NCBI RefSeq assembly: GCF_001308875.1
Contig: NZ_KQ465106.1
Span: forward strand, 186,001-250,000
DNA length: 64,000 nucleotides
Direction: 5' to 3'
Origin: Lysinibacillus sp. ZYM-1
Lineage (GTDB): Bacteria > Bacillota > Bacilli > Bacillales_A > Planococcaceae
Shown here: positions 55,507 through 64,000 of the stretch, piece by piece
Numbering within the stretch: position 1 is the stretch's first letter
How the letters are laid out: each line of letters begins with the position of its first letter
The notes under the pieces: generated by a model
Seen by the model: only the letters and a program-made list of their open reading frames with translations
The model's database searches: none
What the model was told of the DNA's origin: nothing
Program-made: the position numbers and the translations under genes

Positions 55507-57627
55507 ATGGAGAAACAACTTCGAAAATTTACAGAGCTAATCGGTTTTCGCTACTTTATTATCATCATTCTCATTTTAACAGGAAGCCTACAATTTGGAT
55601 TTATGTATGGCAATGTTAAAGGAGTTACATATGATTTCAAACCATTACAGCTTGCGCCTGAAACCGTACGATCTACTAAAACGATAGAAGACACCTACAA
55701 GACGCAGCAAGAGCGGGAAAAAGCCGCAAATGCAGTAGGTCCAGTCTATCAATTTTCGGAGGATGTCGCCAAGCAAAGAGCAGCGATTGTCACATCGTTA
55801 TTTGATTACGTACTTGAGGTAAAAAAAGATGTGGCGAATAGTAAGGAACCTATTGCAATTGCCGATCAAGTAGCACAGCTTCGTAAAAAATTTGAATCAA
55901 TCGATGAAGATCAAATGCCACTAATCTTTACGGATTCACAGCTAGAAGGACTATTAGTGCAGAGCGAAGAGGATTTAAATAGAACAAGCATCCAATTATC
56001 CAAAACAGTAGAGGAATACTTACAAAAGTCTATTCGACCTGAAAATGTCTTTGTCGCCCAAAATGACTTTGAGACGAAGATTCGAGGACAACGAGGGTAT
56101 CCAGATAAAATATTCAATACGGTTGTTTTAATGGGCCGTACAAGCATTATTGAAAATGAAACAGTTAACGAAGAACAAACGAAAATAAGAAAAGAACAGG
56201 CGAAAGAAAGTGTAGAGCCTACAAGAATTTTACAAGGGCAAATTATTGTGCAGGAAGGACAGATTATTGATAATGAGGCATTTCGACAATTAGAGCTTTT
56301 AGGGATGATCAGTAATCAAGCATCCTTAAAACCGATTGCAGGGCTCATTATTTTAACGCTGCTACAAATGGTGTTTATGTATATTTTATTCGAGCGTTGG
56401 GAGGCTAACGAACGAAAAAAACGAAATGCATTGTTAGTGACAGTAATTGTATATAGTTTGTCCATCTTGCTAATGAAATTTATTAGCTTAGTTTCTGGCG
56501 GTTTTGATGTGACTATTGCCTTTCTTTTCCCAACAGCATTGGCTACGATGCTCGTGCGCTTGTTGGCAGATGAACGGGCAGCTGTGCTCGTTACAGTGAT
56601 GACTGCTGCTTCGGCTGGGGTTATTTTTCAAGAAGGCTATTCATCCGTTATGCAAATGGAAATTACGCTTTATATCATTTTCGGAGGGTTTGCAAGTTTA
56701 TTCTTTTTGCGTAGTGTTGAGAAGCGCTCACATATTTTACAGGCAGTTGGGGTCATCTCCCTTGTAAATATGGCTTTTATCGCCTTCTATTTATTAATGA
56801 CACAATCATCCTATGGTTTACCAGAATTAGTGTTTTACTTTGTTGCAGCTATGTTATCCGCCTTGCTTTCAGGAGCATTGACAATGGGTCTTTTACCATT
56901 CTTTGAATCAGCATTTAGTTTATTATCGTCTTTGCGTTTAATTGAGCTATCCAATCCGAATCATCCATTATTAAAAAAATTACTAATGGAAACACCGGGA
57001 ACATATCATCATAGTGTGATGGTAGCAAACTTAGCTGAAGCTGCCTGTGAAGAAATAGGAGCAGATGGTTTACTAGCCCGAGTGGGGTGTTACTATCATG
57101 ATATCGGGAAAACAAAGCGACCAGCTTTTTTCATTGAAAATCAGATGTCGGGTATTAATCCACACGATTCTTTGCCACCTGAAACAAGTGCGGAAATTAT
57201 CATTGCGCATACAACTGACGGGGCTGACATGTTAAGACGCTACAAAATGCCTCAGGAAATCATTGATATTGCGTTGCAGCATCATGGGACAAGTTTGTTA
57301 AAATTTTTCTTATATAAAGCGAAAGAGCAAGGAAAATCCTTTGATGAGACTACGTTTAGATATCCTGGCCCGAAACCGCAAACGAAGGAAGCCGCGGTTA
57401 TAAGTGTGGCAGACAGTGTAGAGGCAGCAGTACGTTCAATGAAAGAGCCGAATGCGGAGAAAATTCATAAGCTAGTACGAGCTATTATTGACGATCGAGT
57501 ACAAGATAACCAGTTTGATGAATGCGATATTTCAATAAAAGAGTTAAAATGTATAGAGAGAGTACTTTGCGAAACGTTGAACGGAATTTTCCATTCACGT
57601 ATTGAATATCCAAAGGCAGATAAGTAG
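55507..57627 (+). CDS. pgpH: 7TM-HD family cyclic-di-AMP phosphodiesterase PgpH
   Basis: A 706-residue membrane protein. A first helix (residues 15-35) and a large extracellular 7TMR-HDED region (about 40-275) lead to seven helices (about 280-480) and a cytoplasmic HD domain. The metal residues are in [34 protein letters not shown] and [17 protein letters not shown]. It hydrolyses c-di-AMP to pApA, linking to potassium control (Ktr genes in this window). GGAGG precedes the ATG. Confidence 0.93.
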   Translation: MEKQLRKFTELIGFRYFIIIILILTGSLQFGFMYGNVKGVTYDFKPLQLAPETVRSTKTIEDTYKTQQEREKAANAVGPVYQFSEDVAKQRAAIVTSLFDYVLEVKKDVANSKEPIAIADQVAQLRKKFESIDEDQMPLIFTDSQLEGLLVQSEEDLNRTSIQLSKTVEEYLQKSIRPENVFVAQNDFETKIRGQRGYPDKIFNTVVLMGRTSIIENETVNEEQTKIRKEQAKESVEPTRILQGQIIVQEGQIIDNEAFRQLELLGMISNQASLKPIAGLIILTLLQMVFMYILFERWEANERKKRNALLVTVIVYSLSILLMKFISLVSGGFDVTIAFLFPTALATMLVRLLADERAAVLVTVMTAASAGVIFQEGYSSVMQMEITLYIIFGGFASLFFLRSVEKRSHILQAVGVISLVNMAFIAFYLLMTQSSYGLPELVFYFVAAMLSALLSGALTMGLLPFFESAFSLLSSLRLIELSNPNHPLLKKLLMETPGTYHHSVMVANLAEAACEEIGADGLLARVGCYYHDIGKTKRPAFFIENQMSGINPHDSLPPETSAEIIIAHTTDGADMLRRYKMPQEIIDIALQHHGTSLLKFFLYKAKEQGKSFDETTFRYPGPKPQTKEAAVISVADSVEAAVRSMKEPNAEKIHKLVRAIIDDRVQDNQFDECDISIKELKCIERVLCETLNGIFHSRIEYPKADK

Positions 57628-57635
57628 GAGGATCT

Positions 57636-58109
57636 ATGATTTTAACAATTGATTTTACAGATGAAACAAATGAAGTGGCGGCACAGCATACAGAGCTTGT
57701 AGAGAAGCTTTTGCAGCATGCAGCAAGTGTAGAAAACATTGAGCCAGAAACAGAGGTTTCTGTGACGTTTGTAACAAATGAGGCAATTCAAGACATAAAC
57801 CGCGAATATCGCGGGAAAGATCAACCAACCGATGTCATTTCCTTTGCATTAGAGGAACTAGGCGAAGGTGAAATGGCTGTAACTTTTGAAGGAATGCCCC
57901 GTATACTAGGAGATATTATTATATCAACAGATCGTGCAAAAGAGCAGGCAGAGGAGTATAATCACTCCTTCGAAAGAGAATTAGGTTTTTTAGCTGTTCA
58001 TGGTTTTTTACATTTACTCGGTTATGATCATATGGAGCCAGAAGAGGAAAAAGTAATGTTTACAAAGCAAGATGAAATATTACAAACTTTTGGTTTAGGA
58101 CGAGACTAA
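57636..58109 (+). CDS. ybeY: Endoribonuclease YbeY (rRNA maturation factor)
   Basis: A 157-residue metalloenzyme with the zinc motif [37 protein letters not shown] and [20 protein letters not shown] are conserved. It is involved in 16S rRNA 3' end processing and 70S quality control. AGGAGG upstream, 8 bases after pgpH. Confidence 0.95.
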   Translation: MILTIDFTDETNEVAAQHTELVEKLLQHAASVENIEPETEVSVTFVTNEAIQDINREYRGKDQPTDVISFALEELGEGEMAVTFEGMPRILGDIIISTDRAKEQAEEYNHSFERELGFLAVHGFLHLLGYDHMEPEEEKVMFTKQDEILQTFGLGRD

Positions 58110-58460
58110 ATGGATTTTCGTAAATACTTGCGATCTTTTGGCTATGCGTTTGAAGGCATCGTAACTGCAAGTAAAGAACAAAATTTTAAATCACATATTA
58201 TGAGTGCAGTCATTGTCGTGCTGGCTGGTTATTTTACAGGTTTGTCTCGAACGGAATGGTATATTGTGCTACTATTAATAGCACTAATGTTTGCATTGGA
58301 AATGATCAATACAGCTATAGAGAGGGTAGTGGACTTAGCTTCCCCATCACAGCACCCACTCGCCAAGCAGGCAAAAGATATCGCAGCAGGTGCTGTGCTT
58401 GTATTTGCGCTATTCAGTGCTATAATCGGATTACTCATCTTCCTACCAAAATGGTTTTAA
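58110..58460 (+). CDS. dgkA: Undecaprenol kinase / diacylglycerol kinase DgkA
   Basis: A 116-residue three-helix membrane kinase. FKSHIMSAVIVVLAGYFTGL and ALEMINTAIERVVDLASPSQ with the catalytic Glu/Asn segment, then HPLAKQAKDIAAGAVLVFAL. In Gram-positives this family phosphorylates undecaprenol for wall synthesis. It starts immediately after the ybeY stop, so translation is coupled. Confidence 0.94.
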   Translation: MDFRKYLRSFGYAFEGIVTASKEQNFKSHIMSAVIVVLAGYFTGLSRTEWYIVLLLIALMFALEMINTAIERVVDLASPSQHPLAKQAKDIAAGAVLVFALFSAIIGLLIFLPKWF

Positions 58461-58528
58461 TAGGAGTGAGTGTCTGATATGAAAATTAAGTAACCATATC
58501 ATACTAACGTGAGGGAGAAATAATATAG

Positions 58529-59846
<1,318 letters not shown>

Positions 59847-59867
59847 TATGTATTGCTGAAATAGGGA

Positions 59868-59907
59868 AACACCGTCAAAAAAACTGCGCCTTGTAGTATT
59901 GACGGTG
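59868..59907. other. Long inverted repeat downstream of era
   Basis: ACACCGTCAA and TTGACGGTGT form a perfect 10-bp stem with an 18-base loop and no T run after it. It may be a processing site or a weak terminator; the rest of the 59,910-60,098 gap shows nothing recognisable. Confidence 0.4.
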
Positions 59908-60098
59908 TGACTAACTTCATGTTGCCCTAAAGGCCTTTCGGCAGTTGCTATAGATTTTGAAGAGATGTTTTTCAAACAAACTCAAAAAATCTGAAATGTC
60001 ATTACGCTGTGTCGAAACTGAAAGTTTTTACTTTGAGCTGTCCAAGATATTTTGGAGAGCTCTATTTTCATGGATAGTTTATGGAAAGGAGGGGGATT

Positions 60099-60887
60099 AT
60101 GCTTCATAAATGGGAGGGAATTGTTTTAAAAGTTCGTGCTTATGGCGAGTCCAATAAAATTGTTACGTTGCTGACCCGAGAAGCCGGAAAGGTAGCTACT
60201 ATGGCAAGAGGTGCTAAAAAGCCTTCTAGTAGATTAGCGTCGGTCACACAACCTTTTACATATGGCATGTTTATGGTACAGCACCATACTGGTATGGGGA
60301 CATTACAACAAGGGGAGCATTTGAATTCGATGCGCCATATTCGCGAGGATATTATGGCCACGGCCTATGCTAGCTATATTATGGAACTCGTGGAGCGAGT
60401 CGTAGAAGAAGGGAAACCAGAGCCTTTCGCCTTTGACGTTCTACTGCAATCACTACAAGCGATAGAGGAAGGCTATGATCCTGAATCCATAACACTCTTT
60501 GTTGAATGGAAAATGCTACCCTATACAGGAGTTCAACCTATTTTACATGCTTGTGCCTCATGTGGTGCAGTAGATGGAGAATTCGCTTTTTCCTTTGCAC
60601 AAGGTGGCTTTTTATGCCATCGCTGTTATCAGCATGACCCCTACATTATTCGTCTTACACCAACACAGCTTAAACTTATCCGTATGTTCTACACTGTTCC
60701 TATTGATCAAATTGGAAAAATTGAATTAAAAAAGGAAACGAAATATTTTATTAAAAAAATTATAACTACCATCTATGAAGAACAAACCGGAATTCGTTTT
60801 AAGACGAAAAAATTCATAGAGCAGCTAGAGCGAACACCTGAGTTACAAATACGCGCTACGAACAAAGAAATGCCAGAGGAACCTTAA
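60099..60887 (+). CDS. recO: DNA repair protein RecO
   Basis: A 262-residue recombination mediator. The N-terminal OB-fold (LHKWEGIVLKVRAYGESNKI VTLL in order), then a helical domain with the Zn site CASCG...CHRC. It loads RecA on SSB-coated DNA with RecR. ATG 60099 with GGAGGGGG upstream was chosen over ATG 60081. In B. subtilis glyQS follows, as I recall; here a convergent SLH gene does. Confidence 0.95.
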   Translation: MLHKWEGIVLKVRAYGESNKIVTLLTREAGKVATMARGAKKPSSRLASVTQPFTYGMFMVQHHTGMGTLQQGEHLNSMRHIREDIMATAYASYIMELVERVVEEGKPEPFAFDVLLQSLQAIEEGYDPESITLFVEWKMLPYTGVQPILHACASCGAVDGEFAFSFAQGGFLCHRCYQHDPYIIRLTPTQLKLIRMFYTVPIDQIGKIELKKETKYFIKKIITTIYEEQTGIRFKTKKFIEQLERTPELQIRATNKEMPEEP

Positions 60888-60906
60888 GTTCTTCTGGCAT
60901 TTTATA
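60870..60906. terminator. Bidirectional terminator at the recO end
   Basis: ATGCCAGAGGAAC and GTTCTTCTGGCAT arms overlap the last codons and stop of recO, with TTTTAT after. It can also serve the convergent SLH-protein gene. Confidence 0.82.
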
Positions 60907-60910
60907 CTAT

Positions 60911-62311
60911 TTAAAAATCATCTTCATCTGATATTAATAAGAAAGCCCATTGATCTGCAAATTTTTTACTTTCAATATAAAGATAGGCCGTTTCTCCATT
61001 TTTACCTGTTAAATGTAGAACAGCAGTGCCTTCCGCTTTTGGCGTTACAAGTAGCTGCCCGTTAAGAATAGTAGCTTTTACAGAGGCTGGCTCAAAACCT
61101 AAATCTTCAATAGCCACACTAGCTGGTTCAAAAGGTAATTCTTGCGTCGTTAGTGTTAATTCATCTGTTAGGTGGTACAAATCAATGCTGCGCACAAAAT
61201 CATACGCATATACATCAGCAGCTATCTTTTGTTGATGATCGCCATCTGAGAAGGTCACAATGAACTGTCCGTTTTTCAAGATAGTCAAAGTTTGATCATT
61301 TGAATTAAAGCTGTATAAATTTGAAGCAAGTGCTTGCCCATTTGTATCTTGAACCGTTATTTGTGTTGGTACGAAAGATAATTTGCTCTCTCTTAAATCA
61401 AGAGGTAAATTTTCTGTATAATCAACTTCTTGTACTTTTTCCAGCGTTACCTTCATCTTACCATTTACATTTTTTACATGAACTAAATAAAAGATATCAG
61501 TAAATTCCTCTGAGTCATCAGTAAATCCAGTTATTACTAATTTACCTGTTCCTTCTTTTAAAGGTTTAATCGTGATAGACTCCGTCATATCCTCATTCTC
61601 ATCCCATGTGAAAATATCCTCAGCAGGTTCAATACCACCATAAGCGGCAATAATATAATCTTGTTTAAATTGACTAGCATAAACGGTTGCATTCCCTAAC
61701 ATCTTTTCAGCTCGCACTACAAATGCGGCTAATTGGGAACGCTTCACATTGCTTTTTGGTCCGAAAGCTGTTGGTGATGTTCCTTTTGTTATACCATTAG
61801 CAAACAAAGCTTGAATATATGGCTCAAACTCAGTTCCTTTCTTTACATCTGTAAAAGGAAGCTTTGTACTAGTTGGACTTGTAAGACCAAACCCTTTTGC
61901 AATCATTTTTGACATTTGTTCGCGTGTAATGTTTTGATTTGGGTAGAAATAACCATTTGCGCCATTGATGATACCTGCATTTGCCAAGGCAGCAATCGCT
62001 CCATAGTTTTCAGTCCCAGGTTTAATGTCTTTGAATTGAGGATTCTTTACATGAACGGTATCTAGTTTTAATATACCTGCTAAAATCTTAGCAGCTTGTG
62101 TGCGTGTGATTGGATTAGTGGGTTTAAATGTACCGTCCACATAGCCAGAAATAATGCCGCGCCCGGCTAATTCTATAATAGCCTTTCCTTCTTCTGTTGC
62201 TGGATTGACATCAGGGAAAAATGTTGCTGCATGTGCTGCTGGTGTAATGACAATTGCACTTGTTGCGAGTGCTGATGCCATAGCTAGTTGAAATAAACGC
62301 TGAGACTTCAA
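60911..62311 (-). CDS. S-layer homology (SLH) domain surface protein
   Basis: A 466-residue secreted protein. A signal peptide (residues 1-28, AHAA cut) is followed by three SLH modules (about 30-90, 95-150 and 155-215: FFPDVNPATEEGKAIIELAG, FKDIKPGTENYGAIAALANA, FTDVKKGTEFEPYIQALFAN) with ITRTQAAKIL-type motifs. A C-terminal region of about 250 residues of beta character, without a recognised domain, follows. SLH modules bind pyruvylated wall polymer. TTG start with GGAGG upstream. Confidence 0.9.
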   Translation of the reverse strand: MKSQRLFQLAMASALATSAIVITPAAHAATFFPDVNPATEEGKAIIELAGRGIISGYVDGTFKPTNPITRTQAAKILAGILKLDTVHVKNPQFKDIKPGTENYGAIAALANAGIINGANGYFYPNQNITREQMSKMIAKGFGLTSPTSTKLPFTDVKKGTEFEPYIQALFANGITKGTSPTAFGPKSNVKRSQLAAFVVRAEKMLGNATVYASQFKQDYIIAAYGGIEPAEDIFTWDENEDMTESITIKPLKEGTGKLVITGFTDDSEEFTDIFYLVHVKNVNGKMKVTLEKVQEVDYTENLPLDLRESKLSFVPTQITVQDTNGQALASNLYSFNSNDQTLTILKNGQFIVTFSDGDHQQKIAADVYAYDFVRSIDLYHLTDELTLTTQELPFEPASVAIEDLGFEPASVKATILNGQLLVTPKAEGTAVLHLTGKNGETAYLYIESKKFADQWAFLLISDEDDF

Positions 62312-63044
62312 AAGTATTCCTCCAAATATTGAATCGAAAATTTTATAGTATGAATGTTTCTGACCTTCCTATGTATCAATTCAGACTTCCGGACGAATGA
62401 ATGTTAAGGGTGGTAACCTTTAGCATGTTAATTATTCATTATTTAACAGCTAATACTAACTATAATACCTTATTTATACCAAAATTTCGGAACAACGAAT
62501 AGAGGTAATTATATCCTTAGCATTATGGAATTGGTAATAAATCGTAATAATCCTGACCCTAGAATTGCTGTTTAGTAGTGCTGTAAATGAATAAAATTTC
62601 AATTTTTTCAAAATAAAATTTTTACATAAATTTAGTTTTTTTTAATAAATATACAATTTATAAAATCTATATATATGTCTATATAACTTATTATTGTGTT
62701 TTTGTATCTATGTTAGATTAAATTGATATGATAATAGTCTTGTATTTTTGTGTAGTTTTCAATATATAAATAGTAGAAACTGATCATGTGAGTTCCATAT
62801 GCTAGTTGAAAAGGTATTTTAACCTATGATATTGTAATTGATATAGATATTCTTCTTTATATTTTATTAATATAATTTAGTCGTTTGATCCCCTGTTGAA
62901 ATAAATGTACTTAAAATAGATCTGAAATGCCTATGAAGTAGAAAACAAGCCTCTATCAGCAAAACGTATTTTTATACGTTTAACAGAATAACGCAGTCCT
63001 ATGGAAGAAGGAGGGAGTCACATAGTGCTTAGTACATTGCGTAT
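62312..63044. other. AT-rich intergenic region, no gene seen
   Basis: About 730 bases, very AT-rich, between the divergent SLH gene and HD-GYP gene. It must contain both promoters. A possible hairpin (AAACGTAT/ATACGTTT around 62,964-62,983) lies before the HD-GYP gene. I compared the last 120 bases with the c-di-GMP riboswitch and saw no match. Confidence 0.6.
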
Positions 63045-63072
63045 GTGGCAGAAAATATGCTACGTAAAGTAA
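63025..63072 (+). CDS. Short upstream ORF overlapping the HD-GYP gene start
   Basis: A GTG start with a strong GAAGGAGGGAG site yields a 15-residue peptide (MLSTLRMWQKICYVK) that ends at TAA 63070, after the HD-GYP ATG at 63057 in another frame. The HD-GYP start itself has no ribosome site, so coupling through this leader, or a one-base indel, is likely. Confidence 0.35.
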   Translation: MLSTLRMWQKICYVK

Positions 63073-64000
63073 CCTTAAGTATTCGTGAAGTTGAAGCGAA
63101 TGATATTTTAGCAGAAGACATCTTTTCGGATTATCGTTTATTGGCTAAAAAGGATTTAGTTTTAACGGAACGAATTATTGCCTTACTTAAACTTCGAAAA
63201 GTAGATGAATTATCTGTCTATTTACCATCTGATTCAGTTCGGATTGTCCGTGATTTAAGTGCTCAGCGAACTAGAGAATACGAGGATTTATTTGCACCTC
63301 TAATGGAGGAAAAAGATCCTATCGATGACTATAAAGAAACCATCAGTCAACTTTTTATGACAACATTGGAGAATGTCGTCCATGAATTGCGATATGGTCA
63401 AATTCTTAAAAGCATACAAGATACCGCTTATGTTCGCGGTGTTTTTGAAAAGATACTAGAAGAGAAACATCGTTATGAGTTACTTATGCGCTTAAAGGAA
63501 TGGGATGAGTATTCCTTTGTGCATTCATTTGATGTGTTTGTATTAGGAACCATTTTTGCTCGTTATCTCGGATTAACAGATATCGAAACATTAGCAAGAG
63601 GTTATTTGTTCCATGATATCGGCAAGGTCTTTATCCCTCAAGAAATTTTAAATTTAAAACGTAAACTCTCAGAAGATGAGTTTGAAATAGTTAAAACGCA
63701 TACAACAAAGGGCTATGAGTTACTTATAGAAAATAATGAAGAAGACATTGCCTATTTAGCACGAGACCATCATGAGCGCTTTGCTGGAAAAGGCTATCCA
63801 AATCAGCTGTGTGCGGATGATATGAGTGAAGGTGTGCAATTATTACAAATCATTGATGTGTATTCAGCGATGACATCTAAGCGAGTCTATCACGCTGGAT
63901 ATGGTGCTACGGATGCCTTAGCTGTTTTATACAGGGATCGCCATTTATATAACGAGAAATATATGCATAAATTTGTAGAATGTTTAGGGATTTTTCCAGT
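63057..64000 (+). CDS. HD-GYP domain phosphodiesterase, 3' end cut by window
   Basis: At least 314 residues, running open to the window end. The N-terminal part (about 1-135) is a DUF3391-like region (LSIREVEANDILAEDIFSDY). The HD-GYP domain has HSFDVFVLGTIFARYLGL, LFHDIGKVFIPQEIL and DHHERFAGKGYPNQL with the GYP motif, then VQLLQIIDVYSAMTSKRVYH. Such proteins hydrolyse c-di-GMP. The start was put at ATG 63057; GTG 63045 is possible. No ribosome site of its own. Confidence 0.85.
   Translation, partial: MLRKVTLSIREVEANDILAEDIFSDYRLLAKKDLVLTERIIALLKLRKVDELSVYLPSDSVRIVRDLSAQRTREYEDLFAPLMEEKDPIDDYKETISQLFMTTLENVVHELRYGQILKSIQDTAYVRGVFEKILEEKHRYELLMRLKEWDEYSFVHSFDVFVLGTIFARYLGLTDIETLARGYLFHDIGKVFIPQEILNLKRKLSEDEFEIVKTHTTKGYELLIENNEEDIAYLARDHHERFAGKGYPNQLCADDMSEGVQLLQIIDVYSAMTSKRVYHAGYGATDALAVLYRDRHLYNEKYMHKFVECLGIFP

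Noticed and set aside
59847-60098. Possible T-box or structured RNA between era and recO
   Set aside because: Only one long inverted repeat is seen; no specifier loop, T-box sequence or terminator/antiterminator pair.
62880-63024. Possible c-di-GMP riboswitch before the HD-GYP gene
   Set aside because: The conserved core and the GNRA-type pairing elements of the GEMM class are not visible; only a short simple hairpin is present.

Overview
The window looks like a Lysinibacillus-type member of the Bacillaceae. The AT-rich coding style, strong GGAGG ribosome binding sites with frequent TTG/GTG starts, a CIRCE-controlled heat-shock operon, cotJABC, the sporulation genes yqfC/yqfD, an SLH-domain surface protein and several phage remnants with Lysinibacillus/Bacillus-like lysis genes all fit. 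The assignment rests on gene content and recalled gene order; no database search was possible. No rRNA, tRNA or CRISPR array was recognised.

Region 1 (about 1-8,600) starts with the 3' end of lepA and then becomes a graveyard of mobile DNA. It holds a tyrosine integrase with two nonsense codons, two cut-down phage endolysins, a frameshifted BhlA-type holin, a truncated IS3-family element, an ArpU-like regulator fragment, duplicated scraps, an orphan SOS-type promoter and a few intact small genes (lipoprotein, Tyr-rich protein, DUF4085 protein, YjcZ peptide, GNAT).

Region 2 (8,600-31,800) is accessory metabolism and signalling. It has an AraC/substrate-binding fusion regulator with a Fur-controlled siderophore-binding lipoprotein; a GntR regulator, amino acid permease and M20 hydrolase module with two matching operators; GNAT enzymes; a SMI1/KNR4-L7/L12 fusion; two chemoreceptors; a PLP decarboxylase; YqeY; a polysaccharide deacetylase; NrnB; a DUF4179-like membrane protein; and a ChrA transporter. 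Several genes here are recently broken (PepE, cupin and GNAT fragments). Regions 1 and 2 together separate lepA from hemW, which I recall as neighbours in Bacillus subtilis.

Region 3 (31,850-39,730) is the conserved block hemW-hrcA-grpE-dnaK-dnaJ-prmA-rsmE, with a CIRCE operator before hrcA. Region 4 (39,960-49,230) is sporulation and housekeeping: two near-identical CsxC-like spore surface genes, each behind a SigK-like promoter, flank an acidic repeat protein with a related C-terminal domain. Inverted mtaB, deoC, the cotJABC coat operon and a Ktr potassium uptake pair follow.

Region 5 (49,580-60,890) is the conserved run rpsU-nfeD-floA-(yqfB position)-yqfC-yqfD-phoH-pgpH-ybeY-dgkA-cdd-era-recO, with yqeY missing from its usual place after rpsU. 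It ends with a convergent SLH-domain surface protein, a 0.7 kb AT-rich gap and the 5' part of an HD-GYP phosphodiesterase gene running off the window. I did not find a convincing undescribed defence or biosynthetic system. The most original signals are the twin SigK-controlled spore surface genes with apparent gene conversion, the paired GntR operators, the duplicated phage-derived module with tiny membrane peptides, and the terminator that doubles as the yqfC ribosome binding site.
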